From Hathewaya proteolytica DSM 3090 (GTDB lineage: Bacteria; Bacillota; Clostridia; Clostridiales; Clostridiaceae), in the NCBI RefSeq assembly GCF_900142225.1, contig NZ_FRAD01000013.1, positions 1-64,000 on the forward strand: a stretch of DNA of 64,000 bases. The letters are read 5' to 3'. This document shows positions 18,897 through 27,916 of the stretch, piece after piece; position 1 is the stretch's first letter, and every line of letters starts with the position of its first letter. The notes under the pieces were generated by a model. The model did no database searches, was not told the origin of the DNA, and saw only the letters and a list, made by a program, of their open reading frames with translations. The position numbers and the translations under genes were made by a program.

Positions 18897-20045
18897 TTAT
18901 TTCATATGATTTTTATTAGTTACAATAAATATGCCAGCAAAAAATAGCAAAATAGAATAAAGAAAACACATTACAGTAACAAGATTTGAACTAATCATTA
19001 AAGGTGAATAGTTAGCAATGCCATTTTCAATAGCTACACCGCCCAAGATCTTTAGCGGTTGCAGCGCTGAAAAAGGCAGATATTTCGTAAAGGAAGCCAT
19101 ACTATCTATGCTACAAAGTAAATAACCTAAACCTATAACCACCATGGTTGTTATAAGAGAGCTAGTCACATTGCCAATGAACATAGATATTATTATACCT
19201 AACAAATTTACAAATAAAATTACACCAAGTAAGAGCAAGACCTGTTTTGCTAGATAATGCCCAAGAGTAATTATGACTATGGAACCTTGAGAAATATATG
19301 GTATAGGATAGTTTAATGTTCCAAAACCCTTCACTATGCCCAGAACCACAGTGGAAATGCTCAAAGTCAAAGCTACCGCTGTAACACTTATAATAAATTT
19401 GCCTAATAATTTTCCCATGAAAATGGAACTTTTTTTCACCGATTGAGTATACAAAAGCTTATATGTCTTATATTGAGCTTCAGAAGCATAAGCGCTACTA
19501 CCGATATATGCAAGCAGTGCAAGAATAATAACAAATACTACGTTGCTGCCAATGAGCCTCAAGAAATTAAATCCGCTCATATAACAGCCATCATCCATGG
19601 GTTCAATATCATTCTTTAATAAAAATTCATTTTGCTTCATACGCACTTCATAGTAGGTTTTATCCTTCATATGCGAGTATATTTCACCCTTATCTATCAT
19701 GGATATATTGTGTTTGCACCACGCTATACTAGATTCCAAATATTTTTTAGAATCTCTTTTATTAATAGCTCTTCTAAGATTATTAGTGAGCTTACCTTGA
19801 GTCTCTAAATTTTTCATAAGAGGCATATCTTGAGATATGCCCATCTTTATTTTATTTTCATACTCATGCTCAATGTCGATGAACATATTTTCTAATCTTC
19901 TAGAATACAAATGTTTATTATCTTTTTCGTACTCCATATTTTTAAAAACAAAAATGCCTATTATGAATAGGAGAATAATTATAGGAACATAATTTTTCTT
20001 ATCCTTAAAAAAGTTCTTCAATTCAAGTTTTACAATGCCCCACAT
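18897..20045 (-). CDS. ABC-2 type transporter permease
   Basis: A 382-residue ABC-2 permease: N-terminal transmembrane helix (about 17-34), a large extracytoplasmic loop (about 35-160), then five further helices. It carries the motif KTYKLLYTQ shared with the permeases at 20970 and 22703 but is otherwise clearly diverged from them. The start lies three bases past the ATPase stop, with GGAGGTG eight bases before the ATG. Last gene of the cassette; with the ATPase and another permease it could form a heterodimeric exporter. Confidence 0.8.
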   Translation of the reverse strand: MWGIVKLELKNFFKDKKNYVPIIILLFIIGIFVFKNMEYEKDNKHLYSRRLENMFIDIEHEYENKIKMGISQDMPLMKNLETQGKLTNNLRRAINKRDSKKYLESSIAWCKHNISMIDKGEIYSHMKDKTYYEVRMKQNEFLLKNDIEPMDDGCYMSGFNFLRLIGSNVVFVIILALLAYIGSSAYASEAQYKTYKLLYTQSVKKSSIFMGKLLGKFIISVTAVALTLSISTVVLGIVKGFGTLNYPIPYISQGSIVIITLGHYLAKQVLLLLGVILFVNLLGIIISMFIGNVTSSLITTMVVIGLGYLLCSIDSMASFTKYLPFSALQPLKILGGVAIENGIANYSPLMISSNLVTVMCFLYSILLFFAGIFIVTNKNHMK

Positions 20046-20048
20046 AGC

Positions 20049-20945
20049 TTATACACCTCCATATATGGACGTATATACATCATTAATGTCGTCACTACTG
20101 ATTTCTATATCATTAAACATTTCCTTTTCTGAAATTAACTTAGTTAACACATCTTTGAGACTTTCATTGCTGAGTTTTATACATATTCTATGGTCATTAA
20201 GTTTAATAATAGACCTTATATTTTTAAACTGACCAAGACTTTCTTCCACTTGATCTGGATTTTCACAGGTGAGAGTTATTTTTTTGTTATTTGTTCTTAC
20301 CTCTTCCACATTGCTTTCAATAATTCGTCCTTCTTTTAAAAACAATATTTTTGTGCAGGTTTTATCCAATTCAGATAGTATGTGAGAAGAAATTAATATG
20401 GCCATATCTTTTTTGTCCACCAGTTGCAAGAGCTGTTTTCTGAATTCTGCACTTCCATCAGGATCTAGTCCATTGGTAGGCTCATCCAAAATAAGAAGAT
20501 TAGGCGACGTAAGAAGAGCTATACCAAGACCTATACGCTGTTTCATGCCTAAAGAATAATTTTTCACCTTTTCCTTTATCATCTTTCCTACGCCCACAAA
20601 ATCAAGAATTTCTTTCATGCGTTCCTTGGAAACCTTATTAAGATCTCGGATGAACTCTATATTGTCATAGCCTGTAAGATTTTCATACAATGCAGGTGTT
20701 TCAATAGTACACGACAATTTAGAAAGGTACTGTTCCCTATTTCCCTTACTGCTTAAATCACAAATGGAAACATTGCCACTATCTGCATTGGCAAGAAGGC
20801 ATATGATTTTCATCAGCGTGGTTTTCCCAACGCCATTAGGTCCCACAAGACCTATGATTTCTCCTGGCTTTATAGCAAAACTCACATCATCTAAAACCTT
20901 CTTTTTATATGATTTGCAAAGATTTTCAACTTTTAATATATCCAT
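20049..20945 (-). CDS. ABC transporter ATPase of the small-protein cassette
   Basis: A 298-residue ATPase: Walker A GPNGVGKTT, signature YSLGMKQR, Walker B LLILDEPTNGLDPDG. The C-terminal 80 residues are an accessory region as in bacitracin- and lantibiotic-type (BcrA-like) ATPases. It is the only ATPase for three permease genes, so it presumably serves all of them. In related systems such transporters export peptides or protect against membrane-active peptides; which applies is not shown. Confidence 0.85.
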   Translation of the reverse strand: MDILKVENLCKSYKKKVLDDVSFAIKPGEIIGLVGPNGVGKTTLMKIICLLANADSGNVSICDLSSKGNREQYLSKLSCTIETPALYENLTGYDNIEFIRDLNKVSKERMKEILDFVGVGKMIKEKVKNYSLGMKQRIGLGIALLTSPNLLILDEPTNGLDPDGSAEFRKQLLQLVDKKDMAILISSHILSELDKTCTKILFLKEGRIIESNVEEVRTNNKKITLTCENPDQVEESLGQFKNIRSIIKLNDHRICIKLSNESLKDVLTKLISEKEMFNDIEISSDDINDVYTSIYGGV

Positions 20946-20969
20946 GATTCCATCCCCTTTAATTTGTAA

Positions 20970-22136
20970 TTACTTCACCGTTTTCTTTCTAAAAATCACC
21001 AATGATACAACTATAAAAATTACTGCAATAACAGGAAACCATATATATGCATTTTCCATGACTACATGTTGCGGTCTATTATACCCAATATCCTCATAAA
21101 AAGGTATACCATACATAACCTTGTTTACATCTAAATATTCAAAAATATTTATTGCATCCAATCTCAAGAAATATTTTGCCTTGGTGAAAAAATACATAGC
21201 AAGCATAATAGTAGCATTTACGAACAAAGCTATACCAGTATTATTAACAATCACAGATACTATGCAAGAGAACGATGAGATGCATAGTGTAATTAAAAAA
21301 ATTATAAGGATTTCATTTAATATATAAGCACCCATGGACATAACAGAAAGTTTATATCCTTTAAAGCTCCTAAGCACATAATTTAGATCTCCCATGCCAT
21401 TTTTTATGCTCATGTATATAAACACTGCAAGAAGTAGTATTATCATGACAACCACATTTACTGCCACTAAAGAGATAAATTTGCCAAAAAATATTTTTAT
21501 TTTACTAATGCCTTGAGTATACAAAAGCTTGTAAGTCTTATTATCCACTTCCCCAGCGAATAAAGGTGACGCAATGATAATAGAAAACACCATGAGCATA
21601 ATGACAAATTTATCGTTCATAAGCCGTCTTACACAATTAAGACCCTCATCGCTTATCCCTTCCTCTATTAAGTCTATATTTTTAGCACTTAATAGTTGAT
21701 AAATTTTTATATCATTTTCATCTACTTGTTTCGTATATTCCGGAAAAGGTACCAATAGTATACCTTTATCTATTCTTTTTATTTCTGTCTGCAACATTTT
21801 AATGCTATTCTCATAGTAACTTTTATAATTTCTACTTTCCAAGCTTTTTACCATAGCTAAATTAGCTTCATAAGAATCAATAGGTAATTTCAAATTCTCA
21901 ATACGCCCTTTACTTACTGTAGGATCTTCTTTTTTTTCCTTTAATTGAGTTTTATCAAGTTCATACATATTTAATTGGTCCTCTACGTACATTCTGGGGC
22001 TCATATCATGTGTCCAATAATCTTTCGGTTTCATATATGCTATGAAAAATGATGTTACTCCCATGATTATCAAAAGAAAATATATGGCTTTTCCCTTAAA
22101 AAGCTTTTTAATCTCAAATTTAAAAATGCTAAACAT
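20970..22136 (-). CDS. ABC-2 type permease, copy 1 of duplicated module
   Basis: A 388-residue permease with one N-terminal helix (about 18-34), an extracytoplasmic loop (about 36-150) and five C-terminal helices. From about residue 150 to the end it is nearly identical to the product of 22703, while the loop is strongly diverged in sequence. KTYKLLYTQGISK is the shared cytoplasmic motif. It is followed by the ATPase after 24 bases and preceded by a small secreted protein gene and a hairpin. The loop divergence suggests it is the part that meets a specific ligand. Confidence 0.82.
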   Translation of the reverse strand: MFSIFKFEIKKLFKGKAIYFLLIIMGVTSFFIAYMKPKDYWTHDMSPRMYVEDQLNMYELDKTQLKEKKEDPTVSKGRIENLKLPIDSYEANLAMVKSLESRNYKSYYENSIKMLQTEIKRIDKGILLVPFPEYTKQVDENDIKIYQLLSAKNIDLIEEGISDEGLNCVRRLMNDKFVIMLMVFSIIIASPLFAGEVDNKTYKLLYTQGISKIKIFFGKFISLVAVNVVVMIILLLAVFIYMSIKNGMGDLNYVLRSFKGYKLSVMSMGAYILNEILIIFLITLCISSFSCIVSVIVNNTGIALFVNATIMLAMYFFTKAKYFLRLDAINIFEYLDVNKVMYGIPFYEDIGYNRPQHVVMENAYIWFPVIAVIFIVVSLVIFRKKTVK

Positions 22137-22178
22137 TTATTACTCCCCCCCTTGCAATTTTCATTTTTTTATAAAACA

Positions 22179-22204
22179 ATCACGGTAAATACATTTACCG
22201 TGAT
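22179..22204 (-). terminator. Leaky hairpin between small secreted protein 1 and permease
   Basis: Perfect 12-base arms at 22179-22190 and 22193-22204, with a weak U tail (TGTTTTATA) on the minus strand. It lies between the small protein stop and the permease start. Such a site would let some transcripts end, giving more small protein than permease. The corresponding hairpin is at 23909-23934. Confidence 0.6.
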
Positions 22205-22228
22205 TTGGTAGTATATCACTATTTATAG

Positions 22229-22510
22229 TTATCTGTCTTCAACAATAGTATATCTATAAATTGTCCACTCACCCTGTCTCCTACTTCCTCTAGATTCTAA
22301 ATGATACCCAGGTAATACATAAAATGTTTCATATTGTTTTTCACCTGTTATATGATTTTCAGCCATCAATACGTTACGATACGCTGGTCCTCTCTGACCT
22401 ATTTCTACTTGTGGTCCTCTTTGAGCTGAAATTGTTGTTGCTTCAGCCTTAAAGCTAAATAAACTTAAACTAATTAAAACTGTACTAAAAATTGCAATTG
22501 TTTTTTTCAT
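22229..22510 (-). CDS. Small secreted protein 1 of the ABC cassette
   Basis: A 93-residue protein with a clear Sec signal peptide (basic MKK, hydrophobic core, KAEA cleavage near residue 25). The mature part, about 68 residues, starts with a doubled QRGP motif (QRGPQVEIGQRGPAYR) and ends in an aromatic-rich region. It has no cysteine. It is clearly homologous to the product of 23962. No known bacteriocin or toxin family was recognised. It has its own consensus promoter and is followed by a hairpin and a permease gene. It could be an exported peptide, a signal, or a decoy/sensor for the transporter. Confidence 0.75.
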   Translation of the reverse strand: MKKTIAIFSTVLISLSLFSFKAEATTISAQRGPQVEIGQRGPAYRNVLMAENHITGEKQYETFYVLPGYHLESRGSRRQGEWTIYRYTIVEDR

Positions 22511-22572
22511 TTTTTAACCCTTTTTCTTTTTTTTATATTATTTTGTATTATGTGTATATACAACCTAAATTG

Positions 22573-22601
22573 ATTATATATCTTGTTATATATTCTGTCA
22601 A
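22573..22601 (-). promoter_or_regulatory. Consensus sigma-A promoter of small secreted protein 1
   Basis: On the minus strand: TTGACA (22601-22596), 17 bases, TATAAT (22578-22573). Both hexamers are perfect. The surrounding A+T-rich sequence resembles that of the promoter at 24305-24332, so the promoter was duplicated with the gene. Confidence 0.8.
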
Positions 22602-22702
22602 TATTATTTTGTGTATATTATAATTATTTTTATAATTATAATAACTGTCTTTTTGTAATTAACAATTATTTCTATATCGTATGAAGCACGCCATTTTATT
22701 AA

Positions 22703-23869
22703 TTACTTCACCATTTTCTTTCTAAAAATCACCAATGATACAACTATAAATATTACTGCAATAATGGGAAACCATACATATGCATTCTCCATGACCACAT
22801 GTTGCGGTAGATTGTACCCAATATCCATATAAAATGGTATGCCATACAGAACATTATTTACATCTAAATATTCAAATATATTTACCGCATCCAATCTCAA
22901 GAAATATTTTGCCTTAGTGAAAAAGTACATAGCAATCATAATGGTAGCATTTATAAACAAAGCTATACCAGTATTATTAACAATCACAGATACTATGCAA
23001 GAGAACGATGAGATGCATAAAACAATTAGAAACATTATGATAATTTCATTTAATATATATGCACCCATGGACATAACAGAAAGCTTATAGCCCTCAAAGC
23101 TCCTAAGCACGTAACTTAGATCTCCCATACCATTTTTAATACTCATGTATATAAATACTGCAAGAAGTAGTGTTATTATAACAATCAAATTCACTGCCAC
23201 TAAAGAGAGAAACTTGCCAAAGAATATTTTTGTCTTGCTAATGCCTTGAGTATATAAAAGCTTGTAAGTCTTATTGTCCACTTCCCCCGCGAATAAAGGA
23301 GAGGCAATGATAATGGAAAACACCATGAGCATAATGGCGAATTTATCGTTCATAAGCCGTCTTACAGAATTAAGCCCCTGATTGCTTATCTCCTCTTCTA
23401 TTAAATCTATATTTTTAGCACTTAGAAGTTGATAAATTTTTATATTATTCACACACACATCTTTATGACGTTGAGTAAAATTTATAGTAATACCTCTATT
23501 TCCATGATCTAAATTTATTTTCTCTATCTTTATGCTATTTTCATAATAAGCCTTATAATTTTTTGTATCTAACCCATTGAGAGCTGCCACATTAGCCTCA
23601 TACTTGGTAATGTAATCTCTAAGAAGTTGAATGCTTTCTTCGTTTCCTTGCGGTTCTGCCTCTTTGGCCTTTAACTGCGCTTTATTATTTTCATATATTA
23701 CCTTAAATGTATCTCCTGTATTGTTTCTAGGCATCAAATCATGTGTCCAATAATATTTGGGTTTCATAGATGCTATGAAAAATGTTGCAACCCCCATGAT
23801 TATTAAAAGAAAATATATGGCTCTTCCCTTAAAAACCTTTTTAAACTCAAATTTAAAAATGCTAAACAT
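22703..23869 (-). CDS. ABC-2 type permease, copy 2 of duplicated module
   Basis: A 388-residue paralog of the permease at 20970 with the same topology: single N-terminal helix, external loop (about 36-150), five C-terminal helices, and motif KTYKLLYTQGISK. The membrane half is almost unchanged relative to copy 1, including two long shared stretches, while the loop differs at most positions. It lies between the two small secreted protein genes; no ATPase is encoded with it, so it must share the one at 20049. Confidence 0.82.
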   Translation of the reverse strand: MFSIFKFEFKKVFKGRAIYFLLIIMGVATFFIASMKPKYYWTHDLMPRNNTGDTFKVIYENNKAQLKAKEAEPQGNEESIQLLRDYITKYEANVAALNGLDTKNYKAYYENSIKIEKINLDHGNRGITINFTQRHKDVCVNNIKIYQLLSAKNIDLIEEEISNQGLNSVRRLMNDKFAIMLMVFSIIIASPLFAGEVDNKTYKLLYTQGISKTKIFFGKFLSLVAVNLIVIITLLLAVFIYMSIKNGMGDLSYVLRSFEGYKLSVMSMGAYILNEIIIMFLIVLCISSFSCIVSVIVNNTGIALFINATIMIAMYFFTKAKYFLRLDAVNIFEYLDVNNVLYGIPFYMDIGYNLPQHVVMENAYVWFPIIAVIFIVVSLVIFRKKMVK

Positions 23870-23908
23870 TCATTACTCCCCCCCTTGCAATTTTTACTTT
23901 TAAAAACA

Positions 23909-23934
23909 AACACGGCAAATAAATTTACCGTGTT
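23909..23934 (-). terminator. Leaky hairpin between small secreted protein 2 and permease
   Basis: Twelve-base arms at 23909-23920 and 23923-23934, paired with one G-T wobble; a U-rich tail follows on the minus strand. Same position and similar sequence as 22179-22204. Confidence 0.6.
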
Positions 23935-23961
23935 GTCATAGTAAAAAGCAGTAAAATACCA

Positions 23962-24240
23962 CTAGTTTTTTACCTCTTCGTATGTGTAAAGTATCCACTC
24001 ACCAATTTTAACAGGTTCTAAGGGTTTTAAATGATATCCAACTGGCACACAGTATGTTTCGTAATATTTTTCACCTGTTTTATAATTCCTAGCCCATAAC
24101 ACATCACGATATATAGGACCCCTTTGACCTATTTCTACCTCCGGTCCTCTTTGACCTGAAATTGTTGCTGCCTCAGCCTTAAAACTAAATAAACTTAAGT
24201 TAATTAAAACTATACTAAAAATTGCAATAACTTTTTTCAT
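23962..24240 (-). CDS. Small secreted protein 2 of the ABC cassette
   Basis: A 92-residue paralog of the protein at 22229: Sec signal peptide ending KAEA (about residue 24), then the doubled QRGP motif (GQRGPEVEIGQRGPIYR) and a diverged C-terminal half with one Cys. The signal peptide and QRGP region are conserved, the last 40 residues less so, paralleling the loop divergence of the adjoining permeases. AGAGAGG precedes the ATG. First gene of the cassette. Function unknown. Confidence 0.75.
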   Translation of the reverse strand: MKKVIAIFSIVLINLSLFSFKAEAATISGQRGPEVEIGQRGPIYRDVLWARNYKTGEKYYETYCVPVGYHLKPLEPVKIGEWILYTYEEVKN

Positions 24241-24304
24241 CGTTTGGCCTCTCTTTTCATTTTTTTATAATATCTTGTATTATGTGTATATATGTTCTAA
24301 ACTA

Positions 24305-24332
24305 ATTATATATCTTTCGTATATTATGTCAA
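24305..24332 (-). promoter_or_regulatory. Consensus sigma-A promoter of small secreted protein 2
   Basis: On the minus strand: TTGACA (24332-24327), 16 bases, TATAAT (24310-24305). It should drive the first gene and the whole cassette. The region from here to 24511 shows no gene. Confidence 0.8.
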
Positions 24333-24511
24333 TATTATTTCATGTATATTTAACGTATATTTCAATTATTAGCATAATTCAAATAAACATTTTTTACAGT
24401 TAACAGTATTTATACATTAAAAAATATTCATGATATAATCATAAAAACGTTCTATTAAATATCTAGTTTACCCTCACTACTGTAGAAATTTCTTTTTCCA
24501 TTGGTAAAGTT

Positions 24512-24543
24512 AAAGAGCCCATGGAAACCATGAGCCCTTTTTT
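24512..24543. terminator. Terminator downstream of hypD
   Basis: Arms AAAGAGCCCATGG and CCATGAGCCCTTTT pair around AAA with one mismatch. The T run is better on the + strand, while the minus strand tail is TTTAACTTT. It still lies in the right place, 33 bases past the hypD stop. Confidence 0.65.
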
Positions 24544-24575
24544 AATCTATATTACACTATTTTAATTATACTATA

Positions 24576-26960
24576 TTAACAAACTGTACATGAGCAACCA
24601 TCCATTGGCTGTTCAGTTCTCTCTATGATTTCATCCTGTAATACTTTGTTTAAGTTACAGAAGTAATCACTGTATCCAGCAACACGTACGATTAAATCTT
24701 TGTATTCTTCTGGATGCTGTTGAGCATTGATCAAAGTTTGTCTATCAACAACGTTAAATTGAATGTGGTGTCCACCCATCTTAAAGTACGCTCTTACTAA
24801 ATCCTTTAAGTTTTCTAGACCTTCATCACCAGCAAGTAATGATGGAACAAATTTCTGATTTAACAAAGTACCACCTGTTCTTACGTGATCCATTTTAGCT
24901 GCTGATTTAACAACGGCAGTTGGTCCATTAACGTCAGCATTCTTTGATGGAGAAATACCCTCTGAAACTGGTTTATGAGCAAGTCTTCCCTCTGGGCTAG
25001 CACCCATTACTTTTCCAAAGTAAACATGGCAAGTAGTTGGAAGCATATCTATTCTGTAAGTTGCACCTGTTGGAGCAAGTCTTCCATTTACGCTGTCATA
25101 GTATGCATCAAATACTTCCTTCATGATGTCATCTGCATAGTCATCGTCATTACCATACTTAGGAGTCTTGTTTGCAACCATGTTATAAATATCTTCATGT
25201 CCTTCGAAGTTATCCTTTAAAGCCTGCATCAATTCAGCCATAGTGAACTTTTTGTGATCAAATACATTGTATTTTATAGCAGATAATTCATCAGAAATTG
25301 ATCCGATACCAACACCCTGAATATATCTTGTGTTGTATCTAGCTCCACCAGCATTGTAGTCTATACCATTCTTTATACAGTCATCAACAACGATTGACAT
25401 AAATGGACAATGCATAAATGATGCATATAATTTTTCAACTATCTGATTACCATGAATCTTTATATCAGCAAAGTAATTAATCTGTTTCTTGTAAGCTTCA
25501 AACAATTCCTCATAAGACTTAAATGTTGTAACGTCTCCAGTCTTAATACCAGTCTGTCTCTTAGCAACTGGGTCATATCCATTGTTTAAAGTGATTTCAA
25601 GAATTTTGGGAAGGTTGAAGTATCCAGTTAATGAATAACGTTCCTTACCAAATGCACCAGTCTCAACACATCCTGTTGTACCACCACATCTTGCATCCTC
25701 TATAGATTTACCAACTCTAAGCATTTCTTCTATTACAGTTTCAACGTTGAACATGGAAGGTTGTCCAAAACCAGTTCTAACAATTTTAGCTGCTCTCTTA
25801 ATGAAACTATCTGGATTTAATCTACTTATCTGAACGTTTGAACTTGGCTGAAGAAGTCTCATCTCTTCAATTACATCAAGAAGCATAAAACTTACTTCGT
25901 TTACGCCATCTCTTCCCTCTGGAGTTAAACCACCAACATTGATATTACAGAAGTCAGTATAAGTTCCACTCTCTTCAAGAGTAATACCTACCTTTGGAGG
26001 TGCTGGCTGGTTGTTGAATTTTACCCAGAAGCACTCAAGTAATTCCATTGCCTGATCCTTAGTTAATGTTCCAGCGTCAACTTCATTCTTGTAGAATGGA
26101 TATAAGTGTTGGTCAAGTCTTCCTGGACAGAATGAGTCCCAAGTATTTAATTCTGAAATTACTCCTAAGTGTACAAACCAGTACATCTGAAGAGCTTCTG
26201 CAAAGTTTCTTGGAGCCTTTTCTGGAACTCTGTCACATCTTTCAGCTATCTGCAATAACTCTGCCTTTCTTGCTGAATCAGTTTCTTTCTCAGCTAATCC
26301 TTTAGCATATGCTGCGTATCTCTTACCATAAGCAATGATAGCATCACAGCATATAATCATAGCCTTGTACTGGCTCTGTCTCTCATAAAAATCTTTATCA
26401 TTGAACACATCTATTTTGTCTAATTCAGCCTGTATCTCGGCTTTGAAATCTGCGAATCCTTTTATATATACTTTATCATCAAGTGCTGTATGACCTGGTG
26501 CTCTCTGCTCCATGAATTCTGTTATAATACCAGTTTCATAAGCTGCATGCCACGCTTCAGGCATTTCTGATAAAAGAATGTGTCTCATTGCCCTGTTCTT
26601 CCAGAATGGGATAATAACATCTCTTTGGTAGTCCTTATCTTCCTGTGAAACCTTGAAAGATATTTTTTCACGTCTGTCCATTATATCAAAGTCTTCTACA
26701 GTATGACAGCAAAGCTCTGGATAAGTTGGTGTAGCTGCTGGAGCTTCCCCTCTTTCACCTACTATTAATTCGCCATCATTGATGCAAAGTTTTTTGTTTT
26801 CCATGATGTTTTTAAAAGCTAAAGCCCTTAGTATTGGAGCTGGTACTGCACCTAAATACTCCTTGTACACTTCTGTGACAAGCTTAGCTCTCTCCAAAGA
26901 AATATAAGGTACTGCTTCAACACTTTGTTTTCTTAGTTTTTCAACTCTTGCTGTTTTCAT
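24576..26960 (-). CDS. hypD: trans-4-hydroxy-L-proline dehydratase (glycyl radical enzyme)
   Basis: A 794-residue glycyl radical enzyme. The active-site Cys and base are in GGTTGCVETG (C431, E433), the conserved Asp in NTWDSFCPGR (D275), and the radical glycine in RVAGYSDYF (G762). As I recall the C. difficile HypD residues (F152, H160, D278, C434, E436, G765), each has a counterpart here at a constant offset of three (F149, H157, D275, C431, E433, G762), which favours HypD over PFL, CutC or glycerol dehydratase. It removes water from trans-4-hydroxyproline, giving P5C. AGGAGGG precedes the ATG. The tail after the radical site ends MDGCSCTVC, an unusual cysteine-rich end. Its activase is just upstream. 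Confidence 0.88.
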   Translation of the reverse strand: MKTARVEKLRKQSVEAVPYISLERAKLVTEVYKEYLGAVPAPILRALAFKNIMENKKLCINDGELIVGERGEAPAATPTYPELCCHTVEDFDIMDRREKISFKVSQEDKDYQRDVIIPFWKNRAMRHILLSEMPEAWHAAYETGIITEFMEQRAPGHTALDDKVYIKGFADFKAEIQAELDKIDVFNDKDFYERQSQYKAMIICCDAIIAYGKRYAAYAKGLAEKETDSARKAELLQIAERCDRVPEKAPRNFAEALQMYWFVHLGVISELNTWDSFCPGRLDQHLYPFYKNEVDAGTLTKDQAMELLECFWVKFNNQPAPPKVGITLEESGTYTDFCNINVGGLTPEGRDGVNEVSFMLLDVIEEMRLLQPSSNVQISRLNPDSFIKRAAKIVRTGFGQPSMFNVETVIEEMLRVGKSIEDARCGGTTGCVETGAFGKERYSLTGYFNLPKILEITLNNGYDPVAKRQTGIKTGDVTTFKSYEELFEAYKKQINYFADIKIHGNQIVEKLYASFMHCPFMSIVVDDCIKNGIDYNAGGARYNTRYIQGVGIGSISDELSAIKYNVFDHKKFTMAELMQALKDNFEGHEDIYNMVANKTPKYGNDDDYADDIMKEVFDAYYDSVNGRLAPTGATYRIDMLPTTCHVYFGKVMGASPEGRLAHKPVSEGISPSKNADVNGPTAVVKSAAKMDHVRTGGTLLNQKFVPSLLAGDEGLENLKDLVRAYFKMGGHHIQFNVVDRQTLINAQQHPEEYKDLIVRVAGYSDYFCNLNKVLQDEIIERTEQPMDGCSCTVC

Positions 26961-26964
26961 AATA

Positions 26965-27870
26965 TTACCCTCCTATTTTTACTTTAATACCATGATTTTT
27001 AAATACTTCAGCTAATTTTGTCATATGTTCCATAGATGGTTCTTCCATATCTTTTAGCTTATATTCCTCTTCTAACCTTGTATATTTATCCATACCAATT
27101 TTGTGGTATGGTAGAAGATTAACTTGTTCAAAATTCAATCCCTTTAGAAAATCAATAGTTCTATTTATAACATCATCAGAATCATTTACTCCTAGTATGA
27201 TAGGAATTCTGATGAACACTCTCTTACCCATATCTGAAAGCTTTTTAATATTCTCTAATATTATTTCATTTGGAACACCTGTATACTTCTTATGGACCTC
27301 ACTATCCATGTGCTTCAAATCGACCAAGAATAAATCTGTATATTTTGCAACTTCCTCTACAACACTCCATTTAGCAAAAAGACACGTATCCACAGTTGTA
27401 TGAATTCCCACAGCTTGGCAACCTTTTAACGCTTCCAAAAGAAATTCATGCTGCATTAGGGGCTCTCCACCAGAGAAAGTAACTCCGCCCTTTGATTGGT
27501 CATAAAAAATCTGATCCTTCTTAATTTCCTTCATAAGTTCCTCATAGCTAATGTTTCTTCCCGTTATTTCCATGGCAGCCTGTGTACAAACATCTTCACA
27601 CTTTCCACAAGCAATGCATTTGCTTCTTTCCAAAGAAAATTTACCATGAGCCACAGTAATAGCTGAAGTAGGACATTTCGGCTCACATTTACCACAAGAA
27701 TTACATTTACTTGAAAAATGCATTAATTGAATTTGAGGGTTTTGACTTTCAGGGTTATGGCACCACCAACAACTTAGGGGACATCCCTTAAAAAACACTG
27801 TGGTTCTTATACCAGGCCCGTCATGCAAAGAATATTTTTGAATGTTGAAAATAATACCTGATTTATTCAT
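26965..27870 (-). CDS. Glycyl radical enzyme activase for HypD
   Basis: A 301-residue radical SAM activating enzyme. The CxxxCxxC cluster motif is GCPLSCWWC (C30, C34, C37). An inserted ferredoxin-like domain has two 4Fe-4S motifs (C56, C59, C62, C66 and C85, C88, C91, C95), as in most activases other than PflA. It abstracts hydrogen from the glycine of the partner enzyme, making it active under anaerobic conditions. It is the first gene of a two-gene operon with hypD, four bases apart. Oxygen would inactivate both. Confidence 0.9.
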   Translation of the reverse strand: MNKSGIIFNIQKYSLHDGPGIRTTVFFKGCPLSCWWCHNPESQNPQIQLMHFSSKCNSCGKCEPKCPTSAITVAHGKFSLERSKCIACGKCEDVCTQAAMEITGRNISYEELMKEIKKDQIFYDQSKGGVTFSGGEPLMQHEFLLEALKGCQAVGIHTTVDTCLFAKWSVVEEVAKYTDLFLVDLKHMDSEVHKKYTGVPNEIILENIKKLSDMGKRVFIRIPIILGVNDSDDVINRTIDFLKGLNFEQVNLLPYHKIGMDKYTRLEEEYKLKDMEEPSMEHMTKLAEVFKNHGIKVKIGG

Positions 27871-27916
27871 TTTTACGCTCCTATTGTTGTAATATCATTT
27901 TAATTTTAATATGTAT

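Noticed and set aside
22229..24240. Small proteins as lactococcin 972-type bacteriocins
   Set aside because: No similarity to the lactococcin 972 core was seen, and the large DUF1430 membrane protein of those systems is missing; the permeases are ordinary ABC-2 size.
24576..26960. Annotation as pyruvate formate-lyase, choline lyase or glycerol dehydratase
   Set aside because: PFL has adjacent Cys-Cys at the active site; here it is GCVE. The residues I recall as HypD-specific (Phe, His, Asp positions) align at constant offset, and the context has proline genes.
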